A DNA stretch of 64,000 nucleotides from Actinobacteria bacterium OV450 (GCA_001298555.1 LJCW01000108.1:1-64000); one strand, 5' to 3'. Counted from the first letter of the stretch, positions 38,302 through 46,473 are shown. Numbers and translations are program-made. Notes: generated by a model not told the origin, from the letters alone.

Positions 38302-38766
38302 ATGAACCAGTTCGCCGCGGACCACGACATCTGCGGCCGCGCCGACCTCGCGGTCGTGCTGCGCCGCTTCTACACGGAGGCTTTTGCCGACCGGCGCATC
38401 GGGCCGTTCTTCACCGAGGTGGCCGGCACGGACCTGGAACTCCACCTGGCCCGGATCACCGACTTCTGGGAGCGGGCCCTGTTCCGTACGGCCGGCTACG
38501 GCCGCGACGCCTTCGCCCCGCACGCCGCCCTGCACGCGGCGCGGGCGATGACCGCCGAGGACTTCGGGCGCTGGGTGCAGCTGTGGCGCGCCGCCGTCGA
38601 CGGCCTGTACCGGGGGCCGAACGCGGAGCGGGCCAAGGCGACGGGCGAGCGGATCGCCCTGGCCCTGCACCGGCGGCTGGCCGGGCCGGACCCCGCGCTG
38701 CTCCGCCGGGAGGACACCCGCGGGTTCGTCCCGCTGGCGGCCCTCCACCTCCGCTCCACCGCCTGA
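38302..38766 (+). CDS. Truncated haemoglobin, group III-like
   Basis: Small haem protein of 154 residues. The fold is seen in DLAVVLRRFYTEAFADRRIGPFF, HLARITDFWERALFRTAGYG and the proximal-His region FAPHAALHAAR. FY at the B helix and the WER/W pattern fit group III. Functions of this group range from oxygen to NO or nitrite chemistry; none can be fixed here. It stands alone between the winged-helix regulator and the VOC gene, close to the nitrite reductase operon, which makes a link to reactive nitrogen plausible but unproven. Confidence 0.82.
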   Translation: MNQFAADHDICGRADLAVVLRRFYTEAFADRRIGPFFTEVAGTDLELHLARITDFWERALFRTAGYGRDAFAPHAALHAARAMTAEDFGRWVQLWRAAVDGLYRGPNAERAKATGERIALALHRRLAGPDPALLRREDTRGFVPLAALHLRSTA

Positions 38767-38806
38767 CCTGCGCAGCCGCAGCCCGCACGGCCGCCTCGCG
38801 GGGGCC

Positions 38807-38823
38807 CCGGAAAAGTTTTCCGG
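38807..38823. promoter_or_regulatory. 17-bp perfect palindrome upstream of the VOC gene
   Basis: CCGGAAAA-G-TTTTCCGG, an A/T-core palindrome 73 bp before the ATG at 38896, with a further GAGTTTTCCCGG just downstream. It is a candidate operator. Confidence 0.45.
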
Positions 38824-38895
38824 CGCAGCGATGAGTTTTCCCGGGGCTCCCGGTCTACCTCTCGAAAGCACGCACACGAGAGAAGAGGGACCGAG

Positions 38896-39300
38896 ATGCC
38901 CACCATGATCTTCGTCAACCTGCCCGTCCAGGACATCGACGCCGCCAAGGCGTTCTGGGGCAAGCTCGGCTATTCCTTCAACCCGCAGTTCAGCGACGAG
39001 AGGACCGGCTGCCTCGTCATCAGCGACACGATCTTCGCGATGCTGATGACCGAGGAGCGCTTCAAGGACTTCGCGACCAAGGAGGTGGCGGACGCCACCA
39101 AGACCACCGAGGTCATGCTCGCCCTGAGCGCGGAGAGCCGCGAGCAGGTCGACGAGGTCGTCGGCGCCGCCCTCGCGGCGGGCGGCACCGAGCCCCGCCC
39201 GGCCCAGGACCTCGGCTTCATGTACGGCCGTGCCTTCGAGGACCTGGACGGGCACGTCTGGGAGTACGTGTGGATGGACCCGGCGGCCGTCCAGGGCTGA
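38896..39300 (+). CDS. VOC-family (glyoxalase/bleomycin-resistance fold) protein
   Basis: Protein of 134 residues with two beta-alpha-beta-beta-beta units of the vicinal oxygen chelate fold: IFVNLPVQDIDAAKAFWGKLGYSF in the first, LALSAESREQVDEVVGAALAAGG and RAFEDLDGHVWEYVWMDP in the second. The terminal Glu of WEYVW could be a metal ligand. It resembles the subgroup named lactoylglutathione-lyase-like, usually of unknown function. GAAGAGGGA precedes the ATG. It may be controlled by the palindrome at 38807. Confidence 0.85.
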   Translation: MPTMIFVNLPVQDIDAAKAFWGKLGYSFNPQFSDERTGCLVISDTIFAMLMTEERFKDFATKEVADATKTTEVMLALSAESREQVDEVVGAALAAGGTEPRPAQDLGFMYGRAFEDLDGHVWEYVWMDPAAVQG

Positions 39301-39330
39301 GGGCCGGGGGCCGATGCCCCGCCTCCCGCG

Positions 39331-39675
39331 CTACGCCACCGCCGCCGAGGTCACGGCGGTCCGCACCGGATAGGTCCGGACCGCCGCCTCCTCGTCGTCC
39401 AGACAGCGCCCCGAGGCCAGGTCGAAGCGCTGCTTCAGCAGCGGAGAGGCCACGAAGGGCCTGTTGTCCACACAGCCGACCAGCCCCCGCGAGAGCACCG
39501 CCGCACCGGTGAACGGGTCCCGGTTGTCGATGGCGTACAGCCCCCCGGAGCGGCCGATGAACACGGCGGCCTGCCTCCCGTCGGGCAGCAGGACCGCGAC
39601 GCCGCGTCCCGGGGTCAGGTCGGTCAGCTCGCACACCGTCAGCCAGCCTTCGGCCACCAGCAGTTCCACGGTCAT
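39331..39675 (-). CDS. nirD: Nitrite reductase (NADH) small subunit
   Basis: Rieske-like small subunit of assimilatory nitrite reductase, 114 residues. Typical blocks: WLTVCELTDLTPGRGVAVLL, VFIGRSGGLYAIDNRDPFTGAAVLSRG, and SPLLKQRFDLASGRCLDDE. As in other NirD proteins the Rieske Cys/His ligands are not conserved. The ATG overlaps the nirB stop codon (ATGA), so the subunits are co-translated. It closes the nitrite reductase operon. Confidence 0.93.
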   Translation of the reverse strand: MTVELLVAEGWLTVCELTDLTPGRGVAVLLPDGRQAAVFIGRSGGLYAIDNRDPFTGAAVLSRGLVGCVDNRPFVASPLLKQRFDLASGRCLDDEEAAVRTYPVRTAVTSAAVA

Positions 39676-42218
39676 CGGGTGCCTCCCACGGCCTCCAGCG
39701 GCCGGATGTCGAAAAGGGTCAGGTCGGGCTTGACCTGGTCGCGTTCGGGAACGAACTTCACGGTCGGGTCGGGTGCGCCGGGCGCGTTGACGAAGGACAC
39801 GAACCTGCGCAGCCGCTCGGGGTCCTCCAGCGTCTGCGCCCATTCGTCCCGGTAGTGCGCCACATGGTCGGCCATCAGCGACTCCAGCTCGGCGCACAGC
39901 CCCAGCGAGTCGTGCACGACCACGTCACGCAGGTGGTCCAGGCCGCCCTCCAGCCGGTCCAGCCAGGTGGAGGTGCGCTCCAGACGGTCCGCGGTGCGGA
40001 TGTAGAACATCAGGAACCGGTCGATGAGCTGCACCAGTCCGGCGTCGGACAGGTCCTGGGCCAGCAGGTCCGCGTGGCGCGGGGCGGCCCCGCCGTTGCC
40101 GCCGACGTACAGGTTCCAGCCGTTCGCCGTCGCGATCACCCCGAAGTCCTTGCTCTGCGCCTCCGCGCACTCGCGGGCGCAGCCGGAGACCGCCGACTTG
40201 AGCTTGTGCGGGGCGCGCAGGCCCCGGTAGCGCAGTTCCAGGTCGATGGCCATCCGCACGCTGTCCTGGACCCCGTAGCGGCACCAGGTCCGGCCCACGC
40301 AGGACTTCACCGTGCGCAGCGCCTTCCCGTACGCGTGGCCGGACTCGAACCCGGCGTCGACGAGCCGGGCCCAGATCCGCGGGAGCTGGTCCACGCTGGC
40401 GCCGAAGAGGTCGATGCGCTGCCCGCCGGTGATCTTCGTGTAGAGCCCGAAGTCCCGGGCCACCTCGCCGATCACGATGAGCTTGTCGGGGGTGATCTCG
40501 CCGCCGGGGATGCGCGGGACGACCGAGTACGAGCCGTTGCGCTGGAGGTTCGCGAGGAAGTGGTCGTTGGTGTCCTGGAGGGCGGCCTGCTCCCCGTCGA
40601 GGACGTAGCCGCTCGCGCCGAGCGTGGGGGCGAGCGAGGCGATGATCGAGCCGACGGCCGGCTTGCAGACCTCGCAGCCGTCACCGCCCCGGGCCGCCTC
40701 CCTGCCGTGGCCGTCGAGGAGCTGCTCGTAGGAGGTCAGCCGGCGGGTGCGGACGATCTCGTAGAGTTCGGCGCGGGTGAAGGGGAAGCAGCCGCACAGG
40801 CCCTTGTCGGCGGCCGCAGGCAGCAGCTGGCCGATCACCTTCAGGCAGCTGCCGCAGCCGGTGCCCGCCTTGGTGCACTGCTTGACCTCGGGGAGGGTCG
40901 AGCAGGCGGTGATCGCCTTCTTGGTGACGTTGTGGCAGGAGCAGATGACCGCGGAGTCGGGCAGGGCCGAGGGGCCCAGCGCGACCGGCGCCCCGAGGCC
41001 GGCGGGCAGCACCAGCTGGTCGGGGCTGACGGGCGGGACGCTGCCCGTCAGCGGGCGCAGCAGGCCGTACGAGTCGGCGTCCCCGACGAGGACCCCGCCG
41101 AGCAGGACCCCGTCGGGGGAGACCACCAGCTTCTTGTAGACGCCGGAGCGGGAGTCGGAGTAGACGACGTCGAGACTGCCGGGGGCCGCGCCGTGGGCGT
41201 CGCCGAAGGAGGCCACGTCCACGCCGAGCAGCTTGAGCTTGGTGGACAGGTCCGCCCCGGTGAACTCCCTCTCCCGGCCCAGGAGGTCCTCGGCGGCGGT
41301 CTCGGCCATCTCGTAGCCGGGGGCCACCAGCCCGTAGACGCGGCCGTCGCTGGCCAGTGCGCACTCGCCGATGGCGTAGACGCGCGGGTCCGAGGTGCGG
41401 CAGCGGGCGTCGACCCCGATGCCGCCGCGCTCGCCGACGGTCAGGCCCGCGGCGCGGGCGAGCTGGTCGCGGGGACGGACCCCGGCCGAGAAGACCACGA
41501 GGCCGGTGTCGACGGTGGAGCCGTCGGAGAGCCGCATTCCGCTGACGTGGCCGTCCTCGCCGGTGACGACCTCCTGGGTGCCGACGCCGGTGTGGACCGT
41601 CAGCCCCATCGACTCGATGGTGCGCAGCAGGGCCGCGCCGCCGCCCTCGTCGACCTGGACGGGCATCAGGCGCGGGGCGAACTCCACGATGCGGGTGGCG
41701 AGGCCGAGGCCCTGGAGGGCGCCGGCGGCCTCAAGTCCGAGGAGACCGCCGCCGACGACCGCGCCGCTGGTGCGGGTCCTGGCGTACTCCTCGATCGCGA
41801 GGAGGTCCTCGATGGTGCGGTAGACGAAGCAGCCCGGCGCGTCCTTGCCGGGGACCGGCGGCACGAAGGGGTAGCTGCCGGTCGCCAGGACGAGCACGTC
41901 GTACGGGAACACCCGCCCCGACCGGGAGGTGACGGTGCGGGCCTCACGGTCGAAGCTCTCGGCGGGGTCGCCCAGGTGCAGGTCGATCCCGTGCTGCTCC
42001 ATGAAGCCGGCGGGGGTGAGGGAGAGGTCCTCGGCGGTGCTGCCGGAGAAGTACGAGGTGAGGTGCACGCGGTCGTAGGCCGGGCGGGGCTCCTCACAGA
42101 GCACGGTGATCCTGTGCGTGGCGGTGGCCCCGCGCTCGGCGAGTGCCTCCAGATAGCGCTGGCCGACCATGCCGTGGCCGATGAGCACGATGGCGGGGGT
42201 GGGCGTGGGTGCGGCCAT
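39672..42218 (-). CDS. nirB: Nitrite reductase (NADH) large subunit
   Basis: Reduces nitrite to ammonium using NADH; 848 residues. An N-terminal FAD/NAD part (IVLIGHGMVGQRYLEAL; AVVGGGLLGLEAAGAL) is followed by two BFD-type [2Fe-2S] domains (VICSCHNVTKKAI with TGCGSCLKVI; then CGCFPFTRAEL and GCEVCKP). The C-terminal sirohaem/[4Fe-4S] half has the ligand cysteines in VKSCVGRTWCRYG and VSGCARECAEA. GGAGG lies upstream of the ATG at 42218, only 2 bp after the preceding gene. A GlnR-like site upstream of the operon suggests nitrogen control. Confidence 0.97.
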   Translation of the reverse strand: MAAPTPTPAIVLIGHGMVGQRYLEALAERGATATHRITVLCEEPRPAYDRVHLTSYFSGSTAEDLSLTPAGFMEQHGIDLHLGDPAESFDREARTVTSRSGRVFPYDVLVLATGSYPFVPPVPGKDAPGCFVYRTIEDLLAIEEYARTRTSGAVVGGGLLGLEAAGALQGLGLATRIVEFAPRLMPVQVDEGGGAALLRTIESMGLTVHTGVGTQEVVTGEDGHVSGMRLSDGSTVDTGLVVFSAGVRPRDQLARAAGLTVGERGGIGVDARCRTSDPRVYAIGECALASDGRVYGLVAPGYEMAETAAEDLLGREREFTGADLSTKLKLLGVDVASFGDAHGAAPGSLDVVYSDSRSGVYKKLVVSPDGVLLGGVLVGDADSYGLLRPLTGSVPPVSPDQLVLPAGLGAPVALGPSALPDSAVICSCHNVTKKAITACSTLPEVKQCTKAGTGCGSCLKVIGQLLPAAADKGLCGCFPFTRAELYEIVRTRRLTSYEQLLDGHGREAARGGDGCEVCKPAVGSIIASLAPTLGASGYVLDGEQAALQDTNDHFLANLQRNGSYSVVPRIPGGEITPDKLIVIGEVARDFGLYTKITGGQRIDLFGASVDQLPRIWARLVDAGFESGHAYGKALRTVKSCVGRTWCRYGVQDSVRMAIDLELRYRGLRAPHKLKSAVSGCARECAEAQSKDFGVIATANGWNLYVGGNGGAAPRHADLLAQDLSDAGLVQLIDRFLMFYIRTADRLERTSTWLDRLEGGLDHLRDVVVHDSLGLCAELESLMADHVAHYRDEWAQTLEDPERLRRFVSFVNAPGAPDPTVKFVPERDQVKPDLTLFDIRPLEAVGGTR

Positions 42219-42220
42219 GA

Positions 42221-43546
42221 TCAGGAGCCTCCGTCGTCGGTGAGCAGGTGGAACAGGTCGGTCAGGGTCTCGGCCTCCTCCCAGCTGCGGGCGAGCGCGC
42301 CCACGCTGGAGAGTTCGCCGAGCAGGACCCCGCCGACGAGGCGGTCGCCGCGGACGACGACCTTCCGGTAGGTCCGGCGGGTGGCGTCGGCGAGGCGGAC
42401 CACGTCGTCACCGGGGAGCGGTGTGGTCTCGCCGAAGGCGGCGAGATCGAACGGGCCGGCCCCTCCCGGCGCGGTGCCGGCGACGGCGGCGGAGGTGAGC
42501 GTGAGACGGGTGAGGGCGCGCGTTCCCGTGTATCCGGGGGCGGTTGCTCCGCTCGTGCCGGCGGGGTCGGCCGCTCCGGGCCCGCGGATCAGCTGCGCGG
42601 CCAGGGCGTCGGCCTGCTCCAGGGCGGGGCCCGCGAGGCCGTACACCCGGCCGGCGTGCTCGGCGCAGTCGCCGACCGCGTGGATGTGCGGGTCGCTGGT
42701 CCGGAGCCGGTCGTCCACCAGGATCCCGGTGCCCACGCGGAGCCCGGCGGCGAGCGCCAGCCCGGTCCGGGGCCGTACGCCGCAGGCGAGCACGACGACA
42801 TCGGCGTCGAGCCGGTACCCGTCGGCGAACTCGACCCCGACGACCCGCCGCCCGCCCGAGGCGTCGGCGGACGGTGCCGTCGTCACACCGCGGACCCGGC
42901 ACTGGGTGTGGATCTCGATGCCGAGACTGCTCAGGTGGTCGTGCAGCAGCGCCGAGGCGTCCGCGTCCAGCTGGCGTTCCATCAGGCGCTCGCCCTGCTG
43001 GGCCAGCACCACCGGGGCGCCGCGCTCGGCCAGGGCGCGGGCCGCGGAGACGCCGAGGAGGCCGCCGCCGATCACCACCGCGCGCACGCCGGACCGCACG
43101 CCCACCGCGGCCGACAGGGCCAGGCAGTCGTCCATGGTGCGGAACGCGTGGACCCCGTCGGGCAGTTCCCGGCCGTCCGGGGCGAACAGGCCCCGCAGCG
43201 GCGGGAGGACGGCGTTGGAGCCCGTGGCCAGGACCAGCGTGTCGTACCGCTCCGTACTGCCGTCGTCGCAGTGCACCGTCCGGTCGGCGCGGTCGACGCG
43301 GACCGCGCGCACGCCGCGCCGCAGCGCCGGTCCGGCGTCCGGGAGGGCGGTCACCTCCGGTGCGTACCGGCCCGCCAGGACCTCCGCGAGCAGCACCCGG
43401 TTGTACGGAGCGTGCGGCTCTTCGGCGAGGACCGTCACGTCGGCACCGCCGGCGCCGGCACCCGCGTCCGCGGTCAGCCGTGCAGCGACCCGCAGGCCCG
43501 CGAGGCCGCCGCCGATCACCACCACACGCTGCTGGTTCGAGGTCAT
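42221..43546 (-). CDS. NAD(P)/FAD oxidoreductase of the nitrite reductase operon
   Basis: Flavoprotein of 441 residues, similar to the N-terminal half of NirB and to NasB-like reductases. FAD motif VVVIGGGLAGLRVAARL at the N-terminus, NAD motif AVVIGGGLLGVSAARAL in the middle, and the FAD-closing TSDPHIHAVGDCAEHAG. No Fe-S domain follows. It is the first gene of the operon with nirB and nirD (2-bp gap), so it likely passes electrons in nitrate or nitrite assimilation, possibly to the NasA reductase encoded at 53.9 kb. No Shine-Dalgarno is evident. Confidence 0.88.
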   Translation of the reverse strand: MTSNQQRVVVIGGGLAGLRVAARLTADAGAGAGGADVTVLAEEPHAPYNRVLLAEVLAGRYAPEVTALPDAGPALRRGVRAVRVDRADRTVHCDDGSTERYDTLVLATGSNAVLPPLRGLFAPDGRELPDGVHAFRTMDDCLALSAAVGVRSGVRAVVIGGGLLGVSAARALAERGAPVVLAQQGERLMERQLDADASALLHDHLSSLGIEIHTQCRVRGVTTAPSADASGGRRVVGVEFADGYRLDADVVVLACGVRPRTGLALAAGLRVGTGILVDDRLRTSDPHIHAVGDCAEHAGRVYGLAGPALEQADALAAQLIRGPGAADPAGTSGATAPGYTGTRALTRLTLTSAAVAGTAPGGAGPFDLAAFGETTPLPGDDVVRLADATRRTYRKVVVRGDRLVGGVLLGELSSVGALARSWEEAETLTDLFHLLTDDGGS

Positions 43547-43568
43547 GGCAGGAGCGTGCGCGCCCGCT

Positions 43569-43595
43569 GTTTCCCCTCCGCATCACCCCTGTTAC
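43569..43595 (-). promoter_or_regulatory. candidate GlnR box of the nitrite reductase operon
   Basis: On the minus strand GTAAC (43595-43591), GATGC and GAAAC (43573-43569) are separated by 6 nt each, following the gTnAc-n6-GaAAc-n6 layout with the ends 22 bp apart. It lies 23 bp before the first start codon. Confidence 0.5.
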
Positions 43596-43793
43596 CCGGG
43601 AGGAACGCGCACCTCAGCGCCCGGGGCAAGGCCCGGTGAGGCGCTCGGTGAGGCGCCCGTCGAGGCCGCCTCGGGGACCGGTTCGGGCAGGCCGGTGGCC
43701 CTCCGAGCGTCCCGCGCGATGCCGTCCGGAGGCGGGCCGCCCCGCCCCCCGTCGGCCCGGCGAACCTCAACCTTTGCGCAAGTTTCCGGCGAT

Positions 43794-43814
43794 CGATGGG
43801 TCCTGCACCCATCG
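43794..43814. promoter_or_regulatory. 8-bp inverted repeat before the TSUP gene
   Basis: CGATGGGT pairs with ACCCATCG over a 5-nt loop, ending 7 bp before the -10-like TAGGGT. It may be an operator for the TSUP gene. Confidence 0.4.
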
Positions 43815-43820
43815 GCTCCA

Positions 43821-43826
43821 TAGGGT
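43821..43826 (+). promoter_or_regulatory. -10 element of the TSUP gene (leaderless)
   Basis: TAGGGT ends 7 nt before the GTG at 43834. A GTG at 43828 would be too close to be used. Confidence 0.45.
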
Positions 43827-43833
43827 CGTGTCC

Positions 43834-44610
43834 GTGCCTGACATATCAACGACCATGATCATCGTGCTGTGCGCGGCCGCCGCTGCGGCCGGATGGATCG
43901 ACGCGGTGGTGGGCGGCGGCGGACTGCTGCTCCTGCCCGCCCTGCTCCTCGGCCTGCCGAACGCCCACCCCGCCGCCGTGCTCGGCACCAACAAGGCCGT
44001 GGCCATCGTCGGCACCACGGGCGCGGCGGTGACGTACGTGCGCAAGGCCCCGGTGGACGTGAAGCTCGCCGTCCGGATCGGCCTGGCCGCGCTCGCCGGA
44101 TCCATGGGCGGCGCCGCGCTGGCCGGCGGGATCAGCAAGGACGCCCTGCGCCCGCTCATCATGGGTGTGCTCGTGATCGTCGCGGGCGTGGTGATCTTCA
44201 AGCCGGGCTTCGGCACCGCCCCCTCGGCCGCGCCCGTCAGCCGGCAGCGGGTGCTGCTCACCATCGGGCTCGCCGGACTCGGCATCGGCTTCTACGACGG
44301 CCTCATCGGGCCCGGTACCGGCACCTTCCTCGTGCTCGCCCTCACCGCGCTGCTCCACCTCGACCTGGTCACCGCCTCCGCCACGGCCAAGATCGTCAAC
44401 TGCTGCACCAACGCCGGGGCGCTCGCGATGTTCGCGTACCAGGGAATGGTGCTGTGGCAGCTGGCCGCGCTCATGGCGGTGTTCAACCTGGCCGGCGGCA
44501 TGATCGGGGCCCGGATGGCGCTCAAGAAGGGCAGCGGGTTCGTCCGCGGCGTCCTGCTGACGGTGGTCGGAGCGCTGGTGATCAAGCTCGGTCTGGAGCA
44601 GTGGGGCTGA
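43834..44610 (+). CDS. TSUP-family permease (TauE/SafE)
   Basis: Membrane protein of 258 residues with about eight helices, TauE/SafE (sulfite exporter or organosulfonate permease) type. Repeated family motifs: AAGWIDAVVGGGGLLLLPALLL, GTNKAVAIVGT in the first half, and GFYDGLIGPGTGTFLVLAL, SATAKIVNCCTNAGALAMF in the second. Substrate is inferred only as a small anion. The GTG at 43834 has TAGGGT at 7 nt, favouring a leaderless start. It is divergent from the nitrite reductase operon, whose product family shares sirohaem chemistry with sulfite, but a link is speculative. Confidence 0.88.
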   Translation: MPDISTTMIIVLCAAAAAAGWIDAVVGGGGLLLLPALLLGLPNAHPAAVLGTNKAVAIVGTTGAAVTYVRKAPVDVKLAVRIGLAALAGSMGGAALAGGISKDALRPLIMGVLVIVAGVVIFKPGFGTAPSAAPVSRQRVLLTIGLAGLGIGFYDGLIGPGTGTFLVLALTALLHLDLVTASATAKIVNCCTNAGALAMFAYQGMVLWQLAALMAVFNLAGGMIGARMALKKGSGFVRGVLLTVVGALVIKLGLEQWG

Positions 44611-44616
44611 CCGGCC

Positions 44617-45240
44617 CTAGTACGTGCCGGTGAGGTGGGCGAAGACGACCACGTTGCCCTGGTAGCCGGTGCGGGGCGAGAAGCCCCCGCCACAGGTGAT
44701 CACCCGGAGCTCGGCGCGCGGCGAGGGCCCGTACACGCGGGAGTCGGGGAAGTGGTCGGCCTCGTAGACCTCGACCGCGTGGACGGTGAACACCGCCGTC
44801 CGTCCGTCCGCGCGCGGCACCTCGATCGCGGCCCCGCGGCGCAGTGCGCCCAGGTGGTAGAAGACCGCCGGGCCCGTGGCGTGGTCGACGTGGCCGACGA
44901 CGACGGCGGTGCCGACGGCGCCGGGGGTAATGCCGTCGCGGTACCAGCCCGCCAGGTCGCGGCGGGCGGGCGGCGGCACCTCGATGCTGCCGTCGGGCCC
45001 GAGGCCCAGCCCGGTCAGCGGGGCGTCCACCCGGATGGACGGGATCCGGATCCGGGCCGGCGGGGATCCGGGGAGCGGGGCGATGCTGCCGGGGTAACGT
45101 GCCCGCCCGCTCAGTGCCTCGGCGGGAGAGGGCAGCGGGGGTCCGGTGGACTGGCCGCCCGATCCGCTGCCGATGAGCCAGATGCCGACGCAGGCGGCGA
45201 GTGCGACGAGCCCGCCGCGGCCTGCCTGGCCTCTGCCCAT
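44617..45240 (-). CDS. Class F sortase
   Basis: Membrane-anchored transpeptidase of 207 residues. An N-terminal helix (LVALAACVGIWLIG) is followed by a Pro/Ser linker and the sortase barrel: ARIRIPSIRVDAPL, catalytic His117 in VVVGHVDH, Cys183 in VITCGGG, and Arg190 in SPRTGYQGN. Class F sortases of actinomycetes may anchor surface proteins, but their substrates are poorly known. The neighbouring secreted protein with a C-terminal helix (45553-46095) lacks a recognisable LPXTG-like motif. The ATG at 45240 gives a normal-length protein; the frame stays open upstream through a tandem repeat. Confidence 0.9.
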   Translation of the reverse strand: MGRGQAGRGGLVALAACVGIWLIGSGSGGQSTGPPLPSPAEALSGRARYPGSIAPLPGSPPARIRIPSIRVDAPLTGLGLGPDGSIEVPPPARRDLAGWYRDGITPGAVGTAVVVGHVDHATGPAVFYHLGALRRGAAIEVPRADGRTAVFTVHAVEVYEADHFPDSRVYGPSPRAELRVITCGGGFSPRTGYQGNVVVFAHLTGTY

Positions 45241-45294
45241 GGGTGCCCCCTGGCGGTGCGATCGGTGTGCTCTCCGTATTCCGTGTGTCCGCGT

Positions 45295-45358
45295 ACTCCG
45301 TGAAGCCGCGTGTCCGTGAAGCCGCGTGTCCGTGAAGGCGCGTGTCCGTGAAGCCGCG
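45295..45358. repeat. four tandem copies of a 16-bp unit
   Basis: Unit TGTCCGTGAAGCCGCG: a diverged first copy (45295-45310), exact copies at 45311-45326 and 45343-45358, and a one-base variant at 45327-45342. It lies in the 5' region of the sortase gene; the spacers are zero, so this is not a CRISPR. Confidence 0.85.
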
Positions 45359-45458
45359 GTCCTTGAGGCTGTGTGTCCGAATTCGGTTTGCGCGTGGTCG
45401 GTATACACGTTTTGCGTTTCGCGTTTTGGCTTTCCTGTTTCGCATTGTGTGAGGAAGG

Positions 45459-45506
45459 CCGTCGCCCGGCCCCGCGAACGGGGGGACCTCGCGGGGCGGG
45501 CGACGG
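45459..45506 (-). terminator. terminator after the secreted-protein gene
   Basis: 18-bp stem with one bulged G (arm CCGTCGCCCGGCCCCGCGA) and an 11-nt loop, 46 bp after the stop codon of the gene at 45553. Confidence 0.7.
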
Positions 45507-45552
45507 GGGACGGTACCGGTCGGACCGCGGCCGCAGCCGCGGTGGGCGCCCG

Positions 45553-46095
45553 TCAGCTCCGCGTGCCGCTCGCCCGGCGACGCAGGAGCCAGGTACCGCC
45601 GACGGCGGCCGCGGCCAGCACGGCCGCTCCCGCCGTGATCTTGGTGGGGTCGACCGTGGAGGTCGTCCCGCCACCCACCCCGGTACGGACGTGGCCCCGC
45701 GGGCCGCGTTCGGTGACGACCAGGTCGCCGGTGGCGAACTTGCCGTCGGCGCAGGTCGCGCCGATGCCGTAGGTGCCGGGGCGGGTGTCGCGGGCGATCT
45801 GGAACTGCCCGATGACCACCTCTTCGTGGGTTCCGGGCACCAGCTTGAAGCGGCCGCCGCCTACCGTGGTGGCATCTCCGTCGGCATGGCCGCCCTTTCC
45901 GCAGGCGGTGGTGTTCACGGTGATGCTCCCGCCGGGAGCGGCGGTTTTCGGCCATACCTCCAGCTTCGCGAAGTCGCCGGGGGCGAAGCCCGCCGTGCCG
46001 AGTTCCGCGGCGGCCACGACCCCGGCGACCGGGCCGGTGAGAGCGGCGGCGGTCAGCGCGGTGGCGGTGAGCACATGGGCGGTGCGTCGGCGCAT
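45553..46095 (-). CDS. Secreted protein with C-terminal membrane anchor
   Basis: Exported protein of 180 residues. The signal peptide runs MRRRTAHVLTATALTAAALT to about residue 30; a single beta-sandwich-like domain follows (VWPKTAAPGGSITVNTTACG, GTHEEVVIGQFQIA, PGTYGIGATCADGKF), with two Cys that could pair. A linker VDPTKITAG precedes one helix AAVLAAAAVGGTWLL and an RRR stop-transfer tail. It looks like a sortase-type C-terminus without the LPXTG box. GGAGC precedes the ATG at 46095. It lies directly upstream of the class F sortase gene on the same strand; a functional link is inferred from this. Confidence 0.75.
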   Translation of the reverse strand: MRRRTAHVLTATALTAAALTGPVAGVVAAAELGTAGFAPGDFAKLEVWPKTAAPGGSITVNTTACGKGGHADGDATTVGGGRFKLVPGTHEEVVIGQFQIARDTRPGTYGIGATCADGKFATGDLVVTERGPRGHVRTGVGGGTTSTVDPTKITAGAAVLAAAAVGGTWLLRRRASGTRS

Positions 46096-46473
46096 GGGGG
46101 CTCCTGGAGACACGGGGTCGTGCTCCAGAGGTAACCCGGCCCGCACGCCTCCCGCCTGCTGATGTTCCGTCAGTTCCTCTGTTCCGGCCGGTATCGCCGC
46201 AGGTCACAGCCCGGGATTCGGTCGATCAGGTGAGCCACCCCGTCCGGGTGAGGCCGATGGCAGCACCACCGTCGCCGCTGCGCCCGCCAGGAACCGCTGC
46301 GGCCCCGGGAGGTCGTGTGACAGCGGTGCGTACCGTGGGGGCAGGCGGGCGGACCGGGGACCGAAGTCCCGGGTCGCGCGCCGTCCGCCACGACCGAGGG
46401 AGGGCCCCGTGACATCAGCCGACCGGCCACAGGCGCAGCCGCAGCCGCAGTCCGCCGCGGAGGTGGCGGCCCG
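46096..46473 (+). other. 378-bp gap with overlapping mini reading frames
   Basis: No confident gene. A 60-codon frame (46230-46412), a 22-codon frame starting GTG at 46409 after GAGGGAGGGCCCC, and the GGCT-like gene at 46474 overlap end to end by 4 bp (GTGA, then ATGA). This could be a translational relay or chance. A divergent promoter region must also lie here. Confidence 0.4.

Larger units (their letters stand above)
45241..45552 (-). other. 312-bp gap with tandem repeat, A+T-rich block and terminator
   Basis: Between the secreted-protein gene and the sortase gene. It holds the terminator at 45459-45506, an unusually A+T-rich block (45385-45450, rich in GTTTTGCGTTTCGCG-like runs) and the 16-bp tandem repeats at 45295-45358. 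The sortase promoter probably lies here. Confidence 0.6.

Noticed and set aside
39855..42371. An 838-codon plus-strand frame opposite nirB
   Set aside because: Shadow of nirB third-position bias; no recognisable protein features.
43796..43858. Cys-containing leader peptide before the TSUP gene (MGPAPIGSIGSCPCL)
   Set aside because: It starts inside the inverted repeat, overlaps the real start codon, and has no ribosome-binding site or following attenuator stem.
45295..45358. CRISPR array
   Set aside because: The 16-bp units are directly tandem without spacers and no cas gene is present.
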